Shown: in pieces, positions 43,361-54,996 of the stretch
How the letters are laid out: the number at the start of each line of letters is the position of its first letter
Numbering within the stretch: the stretch's first letter is position 1
From: Fagopyrum homotropicum
Taxonomy: Eukaryota > Streptophyta > Magnoliopsida > Caryophyllales > Polygonaceae
Length of the DNA: 64,000 nt
Direction of reading: 5' to 3'
NCBI GenBank assembly: GCA_033239125.1
Contig: BSWB01000002.1
Location: forward strand, 89,524,560-89,588,559
The notes under the pieces: generated by a model
Database searches by the model: none
Told to the model about the DNA's origin: nothing
Seen by the model: the letters and a program-made list of their open reading frames with translations, nothing else
Translations under genes and position numbers: made by a program

Positions 43361-46009
43361 TTGTGTCACAACTTCAGCGAGCCTAGGAAGGTTCAACTAG
43401 CCGCTCTCGAGTTCCAAGGCTATGCTTTGGTATGGTGGGATCACGTAGTCAAAGAAAGAGTTCGAACCTTGGATCCTCAAATCAGCACATGGGAGCATAT
43501 GAAGGCACTAATGAGGGCTAGGTTCGTTCCACCTCACTATACCCGAGAGCTTCGACAATGGCTAGAAAATTTGAGACAAGGCTCACTTAGCGCTGAGGAA
43601 GCCTATACGAATATGCAAGTTGCTATGGTGAAGGCCAACGTTCTAGAGGATGAAGAAAACAATATGGCAAGGTACCTTCGTATTTTGAATTCTAATTTGG
43701 CTAATGAGGTTGATATGTATCCATACAGCACCATGGAGCAATTACTACACTTGGCCATCAAGGTGCAAAGGAAGACTAAGGTGCGAAACCGGGAATACAA
43801 GCCACCTCCCGGGACGCCCAATGCTTGGAAAGCACAAAACAGCCGGCTGTCTAACCACAGCAGGGAGCAAGGCGGCCGGAAGGAGGAAAGGAAATCGGCA
43901 CCTATGGGCCAAGAAGGGCAAAGAATGTCTTCTACACCGTCCACTACACCACGATCCTTGAATGAGCCTTCGAGTGATCATCGAGGGAGTACTCCTATCT
44001 CTAACTCTAGAACTAGGGACATTGTGTGTTTTAAATGCCAAGGTAGAGGTCACATGAGTAGAGAATGTCCTAATAGACGCACTTTGATCATAAATCATCT
44101 AGGAGAGTATGAGAGTGAGGAAGATGTGGAATTAGATGATGAAAATGCCTTAAATGATGACAATGAACAAAATGAGAATGATGATTGCATTGAGTATGAA
44201 CAAGGTGAATCTTTGATAGCTAGGAGAACTTTGCATGTCCAACTAGCACCTTGTGAGGATAACCAACGTGAAAATCTGTTTCATACTAGGTGTAGCATTA
44301 AAGGAAAAGTGTGTAATGTGATAATTGATGGAGGAAGTTGTTGCAACATAGCTAGCACTGAAATGGTAAACAAATTACAACTTCTTACATTTTATCACCC
44401 TAGGCCATATAAACTACATTGGATGAATGAGTGTGGAGAACTTAAGGTCAATAAGCAAACTAAGGTCAATATAACATTAGGATCATATGAGGATGTTATT
44501 ACATCTGATGTTGTGCCTATGAATGCTTGTCACTTGTTGCTTGGTCGTCAATGGCAATATGATAGGAAAGTTGTCCATGATGGGTTTTCTAACAAGTATA
44601 GCTTTGAGTTTAAGGGTAAAACTTTAACACTTAAACCTATGACACCTTTACAAATAGCCGAGTACTATGAGAACAAGAGGGTAGAGCAAGGAACCCCTCC
44701 AAAGCCTAAGATCACACGGTCTAAGAGTAAAGAGAACAAAACCCATCAAACATTGTTAGTACAACCAACAAGTAGCTATCTTGAGTCTAGGAATGAATAT
44801 GTCACTAACTATGCTTCTATTGATGTGCTAATGATGAGTTTGTGTAAATCTCTAGTGAATGTGCCTCATGACTCTACGAACCCACTTCCTAGATCTATTC
44901 AGGGGTTGTTAGACGAATTTAGAGACGTTTTTCCTGATGAGATTCCAGCCGGATTGCCGCCCATTAGGGGCATTGAACACCAAATAGATTTAATACCCGG
45001 AGCCACTCTTCCCAATAGGCCCGCCTATAGGATGAACCCTACGGAAGCCCAGGAAATTCAGAACCAAGTTCAAGCCTTGCTAGATAAGGGGTATGTTCGG
45101 GAGGAGCATGAAAATCATTTGAGAGATGTGCTTGCTACATTGCGTATAGAATACTTGTATGCTAATATTAAAAAATGTGATTTCTATACTAACCGAGTGA
45201 TTTTTCTTGGTTTTGTAGTAAGTGACAATGGTTTGCAAGTGGATGAGGACAAGGTTAAGGCAATCAATGATTGGCCGATTCCTAGGTCAGTTGGTGACGT
45301 GAGGAGCTTCCATGGCTTAGCTACATTCTATAGAAGGTTTGTGAGAGATTTTAGCACCATTGCAGCACCACTCACGGCTTTGACCAAAAAGAAGGTTCCT
45401 TTTGAGTGGAATGAACCGCAGCAAAGAGCCTTTGAAGAGCTCAAGAGAAGCCTCACCCACGCACCACTACTAGCTCTACCGGACTTCACAAAACCCTTTG
45501 AGGTTGAATGCGACGCATCCGGCATTGGTATTGGCGGCGTCCTTATGCAAGAAGGTAAGCCTCTAGCTTTCTTTAGTGAAAAATTGAAGGGTGCATGCTT
45601 AAACTATTCCACTTATGACAAAGAATTGTATGCCTTGTTTAGAGTACTCAAAACATGGCAACATTACCTTTGGCCTCAAGAGTTTGTTTTGAAAACCGAT
45701 CATGATTCACTTAGACACTTTAGGAGCCAAGATAAGCTAGATAGACGGCATGGTAGGTGGATGGAGTTCATAGAAACCTTTCCTTACATTATCAAGTATA
45801 AGAAAGGAAAGGATAATGTCGTAGCGGATGCATTATCTAGGAGATACACCTTAATCACCACTTTGGATTCTAGGATGTTAGGTTTTACTTACATTAAAGA
45901 ATTATATGTGGATGATGCTGAATTTGGGAAGATATTTCATAGATGCACTACTCAAGGCCCTTATGATAAGTACTTTGTGTTTGAAGGTTTCTTGTTTAAA
46001 GTGGATTAG
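43361..46009 (+). CDS. pol: gag-protease-(RT-deleted)-RNase H frame of element 3
   Basis: One uninterrupted 882-codon frame. It contains the capsid C-terminal half ([13 protein letters not shown]), CCHC knuckle ([16 protein letters not shown]), and protease ([25 protein letters not shown] with a Gln for the usual Pro). The RT N-terminus runs to DKGYVRE. It then jumps to [10 protein letters not shown]: 133 codons present in element 1, including [11 protein letters not shown] and YFDD, are missing. RT thumb and RNase H follow ([34 protein letters not shown]) and the frame runs into the integrase N-terminus before stopping (TAG, 46007-46009). The product could still cleave and bind RNA but not reverse-transcribe. 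Confidence 0.85.
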   Translation: MCHNFSEPRKVQLAALEFQGYALVWWDHVVKERVRTLDPQISTWEHMKALMRARFVPPHYTRELRQWLENLRQGSLSAEEAYTNMQVAMVKANVLEDEENNMARYLRILNSNLANEVDMYPYSTMEQLLHLAIKVQRKTKVRNREYKPPPGTPNAWKAQNSRLSNHSREQGGRKEERKSAPMGQEGQRMSSTPSTTPRSLNEPSSDHRGSTPISNSRTRDIVCFKCQGRGHMSRECPNRRTLIINHLGEYESEEDVELDDENALNDDNEQNENDDCIEYEQGESLIARRTLHVQLAPCEDNQRENLFHTRCSIKGKVCNVIIDGGSCCNIASTEMVNKLQLLTFYHPRPYKLHWMNECGELKVNKQTKVNITLGSYEDVITSDVVPMNACHLLLGRQWQYDRKVVHDGFSNKYSFEFKGKTLTLKPMTPLQIAEYYENKRVEQGTPPKPKITRSKSKENKTHQTLLVQPTSSYLESRNEYVTNYASIDVLMMSLCKSLVNVPHDSTNPLPRSIQGLLDEFRDVFPDEIPAGLPPIRGIEHQIDLIPGATLPNRPAYRMNPTEAQEIQNQVQALLDKGYVREEHENHLRDVLATLRIEYLYANIKKCDFYTNRVIFLGFVVSDNGLQVDEDKVKAINDWPIPRSVGDVRSFHGLATFYRRFVRDFSTIAAPLTALTKKKVPFEWNEPQQRAFEELKRSLTHAPLLALPDFTKPFEVECDASGIGIGGVLMQEGKPLAFFSEKLKGACLNYSTYDKELYALFRVLKTWQHYLWPQEFVLKTDHDSLRHFRSQDKLDRRHGRWMEFIETFPYIIKYKKGKDNVVADALSRRYTLITTLDSRMLGFTYIKELYVDDAEFGKIFHRCTTQGPYDKYFVFEGFLFKVD

Positions 46010-47190
46010 ATTTGCATACCTAGATGTTCCCTTATGATCTTATTGGTGGAAGAAGCCCATAAAGGAGGTCTAATGGGGCATTTTGGGAGGGACAAAACTT
46101 ATCACATGTTCCAAACTCAGTTTTATTGGCCTCATATGTTAAGGGATGTAGAACACATGCTGAAAAGGTGCATTGAATGTCTTAAGGCCAAAGCTAGGGT
46201 ACAATCCCACGGGCTGTATACACCATTACCGACGCCTAGTGGTCCTTGGAAAGATATAAGTATGGATTTCATTGTTGGACTACCTAGGACTAAGAAAGGA
46301 AGAGATTCCATTTTGTGGTGGTAGATAGATTCTCTAAAATGGCACATTTTATTCCATGTCATAAAACTGATGATGCATATAATGTTGCTAACCTTTTCTT
46401 TAAGGAAATAGTGAGATTGCATGGAATACCTAAAACCATTGTTAGTGATAGGGATGTCAAGTTTTTGAGTTTCTTTTGGAAAACGCTTTGGGGAAAAATG
46501 GGCACTAGATTATTATTCTCGACCTCTAGTCATCCCCAAACAGATGGGCAAACGGAAGTCACCAATAGGACCCTAACGACCCTCCTTAGAACCATGTTGA
46601 AAGATAACTTAAAAGAATGGGAAGACATGTTACCACATATCGAGTTTGCTTATAATCGCACCATGCATTCTTCCACTTCATTATCACCTTTCAAATGTGT
46701 TTATGTATTTAACCCTTTAAATCCTTTGGACTTATTACCGATTCCTCGAAAAGATCGAGTAGCTTTTGATGCTTTGGAACAGGCGGACTACATCAAGGAA
46801 CTTCATGCCAAGACCAAGGCTACACTTGATAGGAAGGGCGTTGAAATTGCAGCTCGGAATAACAAAGGACGTCGGAAGATGGTTTTCCAGCCCGACAACC
46901 TAGTTTGGCTACATCTAAGGAAAGAGCGGTTTCCGGCAAAACTCCATTCCAAGCTAGCCCCACGGGGTGATGGACCATTCAAAGTCTTACACCGGATTAA
47001 CGATAACGCATATGTGTTGGACTTACCGGAAGAGTATGGAGTTAGTACCACTTTTAACGTAGGAGATTTGAGCCCCTATGAAGGAGAGTCGGAACAAGAT
47101 GAAAATTCGGGGTCGAATTCTTTCCAAGAAGGAGTGGATGATGTAGGACCATCACATGGAAGATATCAAGGGCCCATTACTAGGGCATGA
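46010..47190 (+). pseudogene. pol: Integrase of element 3
   Basis: The zinc finger ([29 protein letters not shown]) and first catalytic Asp (MDFIVGLP) are open from 46034 to 46324. A 1-nt loss in the poly-T after GRDSI shifts the frame. The core continues from 46315 ([34 protein letters not shown]) through the GPY-like module to GPITRA at 47190. It crosses the LTR border at 47139. Confidence 0.86.
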
Positions 47191-48229
47191 ACTAAGGAGA
47201 TCCAAGAAGTTACGTCAAGGGAAGTGCTATTGCTTGGCACCATGCGTGAACCATTTAACTTCCATGCATCATGTGTTAATCTCTTGGTGAATGCAGGAGT
47301 AAGCAAGCAAAGGGAAGAGACCATGCAGACGTTGGAACAACAAGAGCTGGATCATATAGCCACGCCAGCCAATAAATCAAGCAAACAAGACAAGGACAAG
47401 GTGGGGAAGATGGACGAGCAAGCAAGCATAGGAAATGGGACAACAAGCATGATGCCATCAAGTCCAGAGTGGCTGGCAAGCTCGACGTTGCTCACGTCCC
47501 AGGCAGCCCAAAAAGAGTAACTATTTCCCTCAGTCGGATCATCCATTTGGGCTCTTAAAAAACGTCCGAATCACTCATGGATCTGTTTTGAACAAGTCAA
47601 CCCATTTCCCTCCGCCGGATCATCCTTTTGGGCTCTAAAAAACGTCCAAACACTCATGGATATGTTTTGAATAAGTCAGCCTATTTTGATGTTGTTAGTT
47701 TGTTTGTTAAGTTGTTAGCTACATTTGTGGGAGCTCTCTTGTTACCACCTTCCACCAATGTTTTAGTTTTCTTTTCTTTATTTTGTCTAGATAAAAGAGT
47801 CTATATATATTCTCTTTAGCTGCTGAGTAGGGTACGTTTTATTTTTGCTAAGAATTATCTTCAGTAATCATTCACAAAATCAATCAAAGAACAAGAGAGT
47901 TTCTGGTTGGCATTGTCGTTGTTTGCTTGGCTGAGCTTGTTCGTGTCAACCGCCTTCGGATTGGTGCTTCGAGCCTTCACGAGTCCCTCTTTGTGCTAGT
48001 CCAACCGGAGCTAGTGTAAAGTTGTATTGGAGACGGGTCTAGGGCATTCACGAAGCGGGGTCTTGGCTCTTCAGCCTTGGTTCTTTTTGTTGACTCTCTT
48101 TGGTTCTTCTCAACATCCTCCTGCATCCATTCCATCTCCACGTTTCATTCCGCATCTGGATTCGCTTCATTCAGCCGTATTCGGATCATTGTGCCTAGAT
48201 TCACTATTCCACGGACTAATACCGTATCA
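47139..48229 (+). repeat. 3' LTR of element 3
   Basis: 1091 bp, TGATGTAGGACC to ACCGTATCA. It has only one minisatellite-type unit (about 47490-47518), a different segment at 47300-47460, and a direct duplication of about 80 bp at 47530-47685. The U3-U5 part matches 19550-20097 better than the 5' LTR. Confidence 0.87.
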
Positions 48230-48606
48230 GTTGTGGGTGGTTGAAGAGGTTGATGGTGGTGTGTACGGTGGAGGTGGTGGTTAGGGTTTTGCTTGAAGTG
48301 GAAGGAAAGGGAGGAGAACTGATGATAGGAGACGGAGGTGGTGCCGCAGGGGCGCGTCGATGGGGCGATGGTGACTGTGCTGGTGGTGCTGGGGCGGCGG
48401 TGAGGGCGTTGATTGAGTGTGAGAGTGAGAGAGGGAGTTTGAGCGTGAGAGTGAGGGTGAGAGGTCGGGGAAAGAGTTAGGCGAGGGGAAGAGAGGGAGG
48501 GGTGGTGGTAGGTGTAAAAGGGTTTTTTGTTTTTTTTTTTGTTTTTTTTTTTTTTCTGATTTTCTAGTTTTTTTTCTTTTTTGGGTAAAAGCGCGGAGGC
48601 GGGGGC

Positions 48607-48630
48607 TTGTCACCGCGGAGGCGGTGACAA
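48607..48630. repeat. Perfect 10-bp hairpin
   Basis: TTGTCACCGC, a GGAG loop, then GCGGTGACAA. A related palindrome (GTGTCACC arms) is at 38284-38307 in fragment 4. Confidence 0.85.
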
Positions 48631-48815
48631 AGTAGGGGCAGCCACTATCCCAGCGCTGGGACAGTCTTCTTGACAGAACCTCCTTCTTTTTTTTTCTTCA
48701 GGTTGCCTCCCGAGTAACACCTTTGTTTTACGTTGTTGGCTCGATGTAAGTCCTTCACTCCTCAACTTGGGCTTCCTCTAAGACCATCTTATCAATTGGA
48801 TCATTTGTCACTCCT

Positions 48816-49579
48816 TCATGGTACAATTGAGCCTTTGTCCGTTGACTTTGAAAACTTTGTGTGATTATGGATCATAGAGATCCACAAAACAATGTGGATG
48901 GACTTCGGCAATGACTTATGGGCATGTCCATCTTGAGCGTAGTTTCCCTGCAAAAAGATTTCGGCACGATTGAAACAGAAGGACTTTATTACCTGCTTGG
49001 AAATCCTTTCGGAGCATGTTCTAGTCATGCCACGCCTTGGTTTTCTCTTTGTATGCAGTGGCATGATCATAAGCGTCGAGCCTTAGTTCCTCTAGCTCTT
49101 GTAGTTGGAGTTTTCGAAACTCACTGACCTCATTCAAGCTCATATTGCACTTCTTTACCGCCCACCAGTCTTTGTGTTCAAGTTCCACCGGTAGGTGGCA
49201 AGCCTTGCCAAACACCAGCCTGAATGGTGCCATCCCAATGTGGGTCTTGTAAGCCGTACGGTACGCCCATAAGGCGTCATTGAGCATTAGACTCCAATCC
49301 TTCCTTCCGGGGTCACCCTCTTTTCGAGAATCGTCTTGATCTCTTTGTTTGACACTTCTGCTTGCCCATTGGTTTGTGGGTTGTATATTGTGGAGACTCT
49401 TTGATGGACATGGTATTTGTTAAGGAGGGTGGTGATCGTTTTGTTGCAAAAGTGTGTTCCCCTATCACTTATAAAGGCTTTAGGAATCCCGAACCTTGCA
49501 AAGATGTTATCCTTGAGGAAATCTACCACAACCTTAGTATCATCTTTTTTTGGTGGCCTTTGCTTCCACCCACTTGGAA
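48816..49579 (-). pseudogene. pol: Athila-like integrase, fragment 3
   Basis: Open pieces: 49579-49287 with [27 protein letters not shown] and [12 protein letters not shown] (second Asp and Glu of DDE); then 49287-49021 with [20 protein letters not shown] and [15 protein letters not shown]; then the C-terminal remnant to 48816. The zinc finger and first catalytic Asp are cut off. It is clearly a different copy from 22728-24124. Confidence 0.82.
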
Positions 49580-50406
49580 GATGCAAAAGGCTGATATGGA
49601 CTCGAAAAGATGGTAAACTCAAGATATGATAGAATTAGAGTAAAACAAGGAAGATAGACACACAAGAGACTAAGAAGAGAGCTTCACTTACCTTGTCCTT
49701 ATGCAATGGAGAGAGATATGACCGGCTGTGGTGTTTAAAGTTGGCTTTTGGGTAATGGTGATGGATAAGAAAAAAGGTAGGTAACTCTTGTTTGTAGTCT
49801 CAATGATCCTTTCACAATCAGATTGCAAAAACACTTGTTTTTCTAGCTTCTACACAACTTAGGTTAGTATAGAATATGATATGAAATGTATGATATACAG
49901 TAGGATGATGAAAATATATGAGAAAATATTTCTTTTTCTTTGTTTTTCTTTTGTGTTCCTTGGCTGACGTTTTGTGGAAGAAAATAGGAGAGAGGAATGA
50001 AATTAAAAATTGAAAAGAAATAAGAGATAACTAACTAGAAGTAGTCTCTTGTTGTTGCTACAAATAAGGAGCTTTTGTGGCCTCTCTCTCCTACTTGCAA
50101 CGACTGATTTGTTTTGGAGAGTGGTCCCCCTTCTTTTTTTTTTGAACGGTTATTTGCCAAGAGGATGCAGCTGGACGTTTTGGATGAACAATGGCTGATG
50201 AAGGTGATGTAGAATGGCTGGAAAATGGCTGTTTTGGCTTGGCTTTCTCTCTTCTCCAATAAACACAAGAAACAAAGCAAATTAGACTCAAATAGACTCT
50301 TAAGATGAAGCAAATGACTCAAACAAAGAAAATACTCAAAGAAGATACTCAAACCGTCAATGGTGATGGCTGATTCCGGACTCGCAATCAACTAGCTCTA
50401 ATACCA
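49580..50406 (-). repeat. Second copy of the element 5 leader and primer site
   Basis: Nearly identical to 56548-57375. The primer site reads TGGTATTAGAGC (minus strand, 50406-50395), one base off consensus. Small frames here are not conserved genes. Confidence 0.88.
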
Positions 50407-50409
50407 CTT

Positions 50410-51380
50410 TGATGCGGGTTGGGGCCGCAAATGACTAGATCTAGATTGGGAATCCTTGAAGACCAACAATGGACGTTTTCCTTGACAAATGGCACGCAAA
50501 ATCAGATTGTTTAGAACCAAAAATGACGTTGGACAAAAGGGAAGAAAGAGAATGAAATGGAACGTGGAATGTTTGGTAGAAGTAGATCCAAAAGAACCAA
50601 ACGTCTCCCTTACAAGAACCTTGATCAGATTGATCAAAACCCAAGCAAGATGATGCCTTCAACCCTTTCTTCTTTAACCTTACACAAGCCTTCAATGGAG
50701 ACAAGCAGAAGGAGGGACTAGTATTGACTAGTAGCACCAATCTCTAAAGAGATTAACACATACAAGAACAATCTATCAAGAATTCACAACAATTCAATCA
50801 ATGGCTCACTTTATTGATTGAATTTTCTGAATAGGAACAATAGCTCTCAACGAGACGGTTTATCAAGTTTTGCTAAAATCTATCTAATCTGGAAAGAAGC
50901 TAAGGGGGGCTTTTTATATGCCTAGAAAGCCTCCTATCTAAGAAAAGGAAAAACATTTGTCAAAAAGACAATAAAACAAATAAAACAACTAAAACAAATG
51001 AAAATAACCCTTAAAATGTTTTGAACCTAAAGGTTATAAAAAGTCTTTCATTTTATACCAAAAGATGATATAAAATACAAAAGAAGCTCCAAAAGCATCA
51101 ATCTTCCATTTCTTGCAATTCCGGAACAAGTGTCTCTTCTTTGCATTTGCATGGCTCCAAATCACGTGTGCATTGTCTCCCTTCCACGTCCAAGTCATCG
51201 GGAATCGTCATTAACGTGACTAAGGAAGCCACAGTCAACAATGGATCGTCAATGGTCTCGTTAGGAGCTAAGGATACTAACAAGTTGGACACCTCCTCTT
51301 GAATTGCTCTTGCCCTTGATCTAGTGATTGACCCTTGCATTGTAGGACTCGTAGGGGCTGTTGGTGATGGTCCCTCATCA
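50410..51380 (-). repeat. 3' LTR of element 5
   Basis: 971 bp, minus strand TGATGAGGGACC to CCCGCATCA. Matches the solo LTR 16242-17213. The purine tract CAAGAAGGGGAGTA (minus) abuts it at 51381-51394. The coding head is the pol tail ending at 51098. Confidence 0.9.
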
Positions 51381-52543
51381 TACTCCCCTTCTTGGGAAGG
51401 ATTCGTCCTCGAATCATCACCATCTGCATCACTTGACTCAAAGGGACTTAGATCTCCTACGTTGAAAGTAGGGCTCACTCCATAGTCCTCCGGAAGCACT
51501 AGTACAAAAGCATTGTTTCCAACCTTACGTAGTACTTTGAATGGTCCGTCTCCCGTAGGTGATAGCTTGGACTTGCTCCTTTCCGGAAACCTATCCTTCC
51601 TTAAATGCAGCCACACGAGGTCTCCCGGTTCGAACAACACTTGCTTGCGGTTCTTATTAGCCTTGGCCGCCACTTGCCTCCCCTTCTCCTCTAGCCTTTT
51701 GCGTGTCCTTTCATGTAGTTCCTTGATGATCTCCACTTGTTTTTCTGCATTAAAATCTACTCGCTCCGCTATGGGCAACGGTATAAGATCAAAAGGGGTC
51801 AAAGGATTCAACCCATAGACACACTCAAAAGGAGTTAGATTAGTAGAAGAATGTAATGTACGATTATATGCAAATTCAACATGAGGCAAGACATCTTCCC
51901 AAGCTTTCAAATTATCTTTTAAAACAGCCCTCAAAATGGTTGTTAACGTCCTATTAGTTACTTCGGTTTGACCACCCGTTTGAGGATGACTAGAAGTCGA
52001 AAACAGCAACTTCGTCCCTAATTTACCCCAAAGAGTTTTTCAAAAGAAACTAAGAAACTTAACATCCCTATCACTCACTATAGTCCTAGGTACTCCATGT
52101 AATCTAACAATTTCCCTAAAGAACAAGTTAGCTACATTATAAGCATCATCAGTCTTATGGCAAGCAATAAAATGGGCCATTTTAGAAAATCGATCTACTA
52201 CCACAAAAATCGAATCTCTTCCCTTCTTAGTCCTAGGTAACCCAACAACGAAGTCCATACTAATATCCTCCCAAGGTGACTTAGGCGTGGGTAAGGGGGT
52301 ATACAATCCATGAGGTTTCAATATAGCCTTAGCCTTTAAACACACAAGACATCTCTTAAGCAAGTTCTCTACATCTCTAAGCATATGAGGCCAATAAAAA
52401 TGTGAATGCAGCATATGATAAGTCTTATCTCTCCCAAAATGCCCCATTAAGCCTCCCATATGGGCTTCCTCAACAAGTAATAACCTAAGGGAACACTTAG
52501 GAATGCACACTTTATCAACTCTAAATAGAAAACCCTCAAACAA
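51098..52543 (-). pseudogene. pol: Integrase of element 5
   Basis: The frame 52543-52040 has the zinc finger ([29 protein letters not shown]) and core ([28 protein letters not shown]), then TGA where relatives have Trp. The frame resumes at 52009 ([20 protein letters not shown]) and continues to 51098 through LSPTGDGPFKVL and a tail with QGSITRSRARAIQ, then 80 more residues (PDDLDVEGRQCTRDLEPC). The last 95 or so residues are LTR-encoded. Confidence 0.87.
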
Positions 52544-52599
52544 GTAATACTTATCAAAGGCTCCTCTAGATGCACATTGCTTAAATATGTCTCTAAAAT

Positions 52600-53811
52600 C
52601 AGAATCATCAACATATAAATCCTTAATATAATGAAACCTAAGTCCTTAGATTCCATAGTTGTGATTAAAGAATGTCTCCTAGAGAGAGCATCCGCTACAA
52701 CATTATCCTTGCCCTTTTTATACTTTATGATATAAGGAAAAGTTTCTATAAACTCCATCCATCTACCATGTCTCCTATCTAACTTATCTTGACTCATAAA
52801 ATGTCTTAAGGACTCATGATCGGTATGTAGGACAAACTCACTAGGCCATAAATAATGTTGCCATGTTTTTAATACTCTAAACAATGCATAAAGTTCTTTA
52901 TCATAGGTCGAGTAGTTTAAACATGCTCCCTTTAATTTCTCACTAAAGAAGGCTAGTGGCTTACCCTCTTGCATGAGTACTCCTCCAATGCCAATACCCG
53001 AAGCATCACACTCGACCTCAAAAGGTTTGGTGAAGTCCGGAAGAGCTAGGAGAGGTGCATGGGACAGCCGCCACTTCAACTCCTTAAACGCCTTCTCTTG
53101 AACATCTCCCTACACAAATGGCACCTTCTTCTTTGTCAAGGACGTGAGTGGGGCTGCTATGGTGCTGAAATCTCGCACAAAACGTCTGTAGAAGGTTGTT
53201 AGGCCGTGGAAACTCCTCACTTGACCGACAGTTGCGGGAGTAGGCCATTCCTGGATTTCCTTGATCTTCTCTCCATCCACCTCTAGACCTCTTGTGCTCA
53301 CTACAAAACCAAGAAAAACAACTTGATTAGTACTAAACTCACATTTCTTCAAATTAGCATACAAATATTCAATTCTAAGAGTTGCAAGTACTTCCCTCAA
53401 ATGTTCCTCATGCTCTTCAAGTGACTTACTATAGATGAGGATGTCATCAAAGTAAACCACAACAAACCTACCAATGTAGTGTCTCAACACGTGATTCATC
53501 AATCTCATTAATGTGCTAGGAGCATTGGTTAAACCAAATGGCATCACTAGCCACTCATAAAGACCAAACTTGGTCTTGAATGCCGTTTTCCACTCATCTC
53601 CCTCCCTCATTCTGATTTGGTGATAACCACTCCTAAGATCTATCTTAGAGAACAATGTGGCTCCATTCAACTCATCTAACATGTCATCTAAATGTGGGAT
53701 AGGATGGTCGTACTTAATGGTGATGTCGTTGATGGCTCTACAATCAACACACATCCTCCATGTATTGTCCTTCTTAGGCACTAAGAGGACGGGAACGGCA
53801 CTAGGACTCAA
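52600..53811 (-). pseudogene. pol: RT-RNase H of element 5
   Basis: The RT frame 53811-53110 is intact through [27 protein letters not shown] and [12 protein letters not shown]. It ends KKKVPFV then TAG where relatives have Trp. RNase H (53079-52600) has [26 protein letters not shown] and VVADALSRR, then a frameshift near 52630. A 1-nt loss at about 53815 separates RT from the protease frame. Of all RT regions here, this one best preserves the catalytic core. Confidence 0.88.
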
Positions 53812-54740
53812 GCTCTCCCTACATAACCCTTATCTAGGAGTTCTTGGACTTGGTTTTGGATCTCTTGGCTCTCCTTAGGGTACATCCTATAGGTTGGACG
53901 GTTTGGGAGTGTAGCACCGGGAATAAGATCTATTTGGTGCTCAATACCTCTAAAAGGTGGAAGGCCAGCCGGAATCTCGTCAGGAAACACATCACTAAAC
54001 TCATCTAGGATAGCTAGGATGGGCTTAGGTAGGGTGGCCTTGGCTTCATCACTCAAAGTCACAAAGCTCTTGCACAAGCTCACAAGAATGGCATCTAAAG
54101 GGGTGTAATCTAGGATGTACTCCTCCTTGGATGCTAGAAGGACACTACAAGGTGTGGCTAATAGGGTGGTACTAATCTTGGCCGTGGGTTCTGTTTTAGA
54201 CCGTGAGCTATCCCCTCTCTTTTTCACCTCATTTTGCTCCACACTCAACTCCTTCTTCTTCTCATAAAATTCAGCAATCTGCAATGGTGTCATAGGCTTA
54301 AGAGTTAGTGTTTGACCATTAAATTCAAAGGTATACCTATTAGTAAAACCATCATGCTTAACTCTCCTATCAAATTGCCATGGACGTCCCAAAAGAATAT
54401 GACAAGCTTGCATGGGAACTACATCACAAGTAATGGTGTCCTCATAGCTACCTAAAGTGATAATAACTCTAGCTTGCCTATTTACTTTTAATTCTCCACA
54501 ATCATTCATCCAATGCAATTTGTAAGGCCTAGGTGAAAAATTGTGGTAATTTGTAACTTATTAATCAAATCAGTGCTAGCTATATTGCAACAACTACTTC
54601 CATCTATTATCATATTACGCACCTTCCCTTTAATTAGGCATCTAGTATGAAAAAGGTTCTCTCTTTGATTATCCTCACATGGAGCTAGCTTAGCATGCAA
54701 AGTTCTTCTACCTATTAATGATTCTCCAAGCTCATATTCA
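53808..54740 (-). pseudogene. Protease of element 5
   Basis: From about 54740: EYELGESLIGRRTLHAK, then the retropepsin with [15 protein letters not shown] (Ser for the first Gly after Asp-Gly) ending at 54506. A frameshift near 54520 leads to [15 protein letters not shown] and ILLGRPWQFDRR (54518-53808) and the RT N-terminus ([20 protein letters not shown]). Confidence 0.86.
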
Positions 54741-54755
54741 ATGCCCTCATCACTA

Positions 54756-54956
54756 TTTCGGATTTCGGGTTTTGGGTTTCGGGTTTCGGGTTCTGGTTTT
54801 CGGGTTTCGGGTTTCGGGTTTTCGGATTCGGGTTTCGGGTTTTCGGATTCGGGTTCGGGTTTTCGGGTTTCGGGTTTCGGGTTTTAGGTTTCGGTTTCGG
54901 TTTCGGGTTCGGGTTTCGGGTTTCGGGTTAGGGTTTCGGGTTTCAGGTTTCGGGTT
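54756..54956. repeat. Telomere-like (TTTCGGG)n array inside gag
   Basis: About 200 bp of TTTCGGG-type heptamers and near variants (TTCGGG, TTTTCGGG), with a few AGGG-bearing units. On the coding strand it reads NPKPETRNPK-like repeats. It lies in the acidic linker between the remnant of the zinc knuckle and the protease. Confidence 0.95.
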
Positions 54957-54996
54957 GTTATCATCATTTTCATGCTCATCCTCACTCTCATATTGT

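Larger units (their letters stand above)
40977..48229 (+). mobile_element. CRM-like retrotransposon, element 3
   Basis: LTR to LTR: 5' LTR 40977-42254, primer site 42257, gag-pol, 3' LTR 47139-48229. Same subfamily as element 1. The flanks (GGTCT left, GTTGT right) are not a target duplication, and the two LTRs belong to different sub-versions, so the element looks like a recombinant. RT is deleted in frame. Confidence 0.88.
48230..49579 (-). mobile_element. Athila-like fragment 3
   Basis: Minus-strand integrase (49579-48816) plus a downstream G-rich, hairpin-bearing region (48230-48720) with poly-T and GTGAGA repeats. Cut on its 5' side by the element 5 leader at 49580 and on its 3' side by the element 3 LTR. 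Confidence 0.72.

Noticed and set aside
50035..50391. A 118-codon frame repeated almost exactly at 57004-57360
   Set aside because: Duplication is explained by the duplicated retroelement leader; no recognisable domain, so it is not called a gene.
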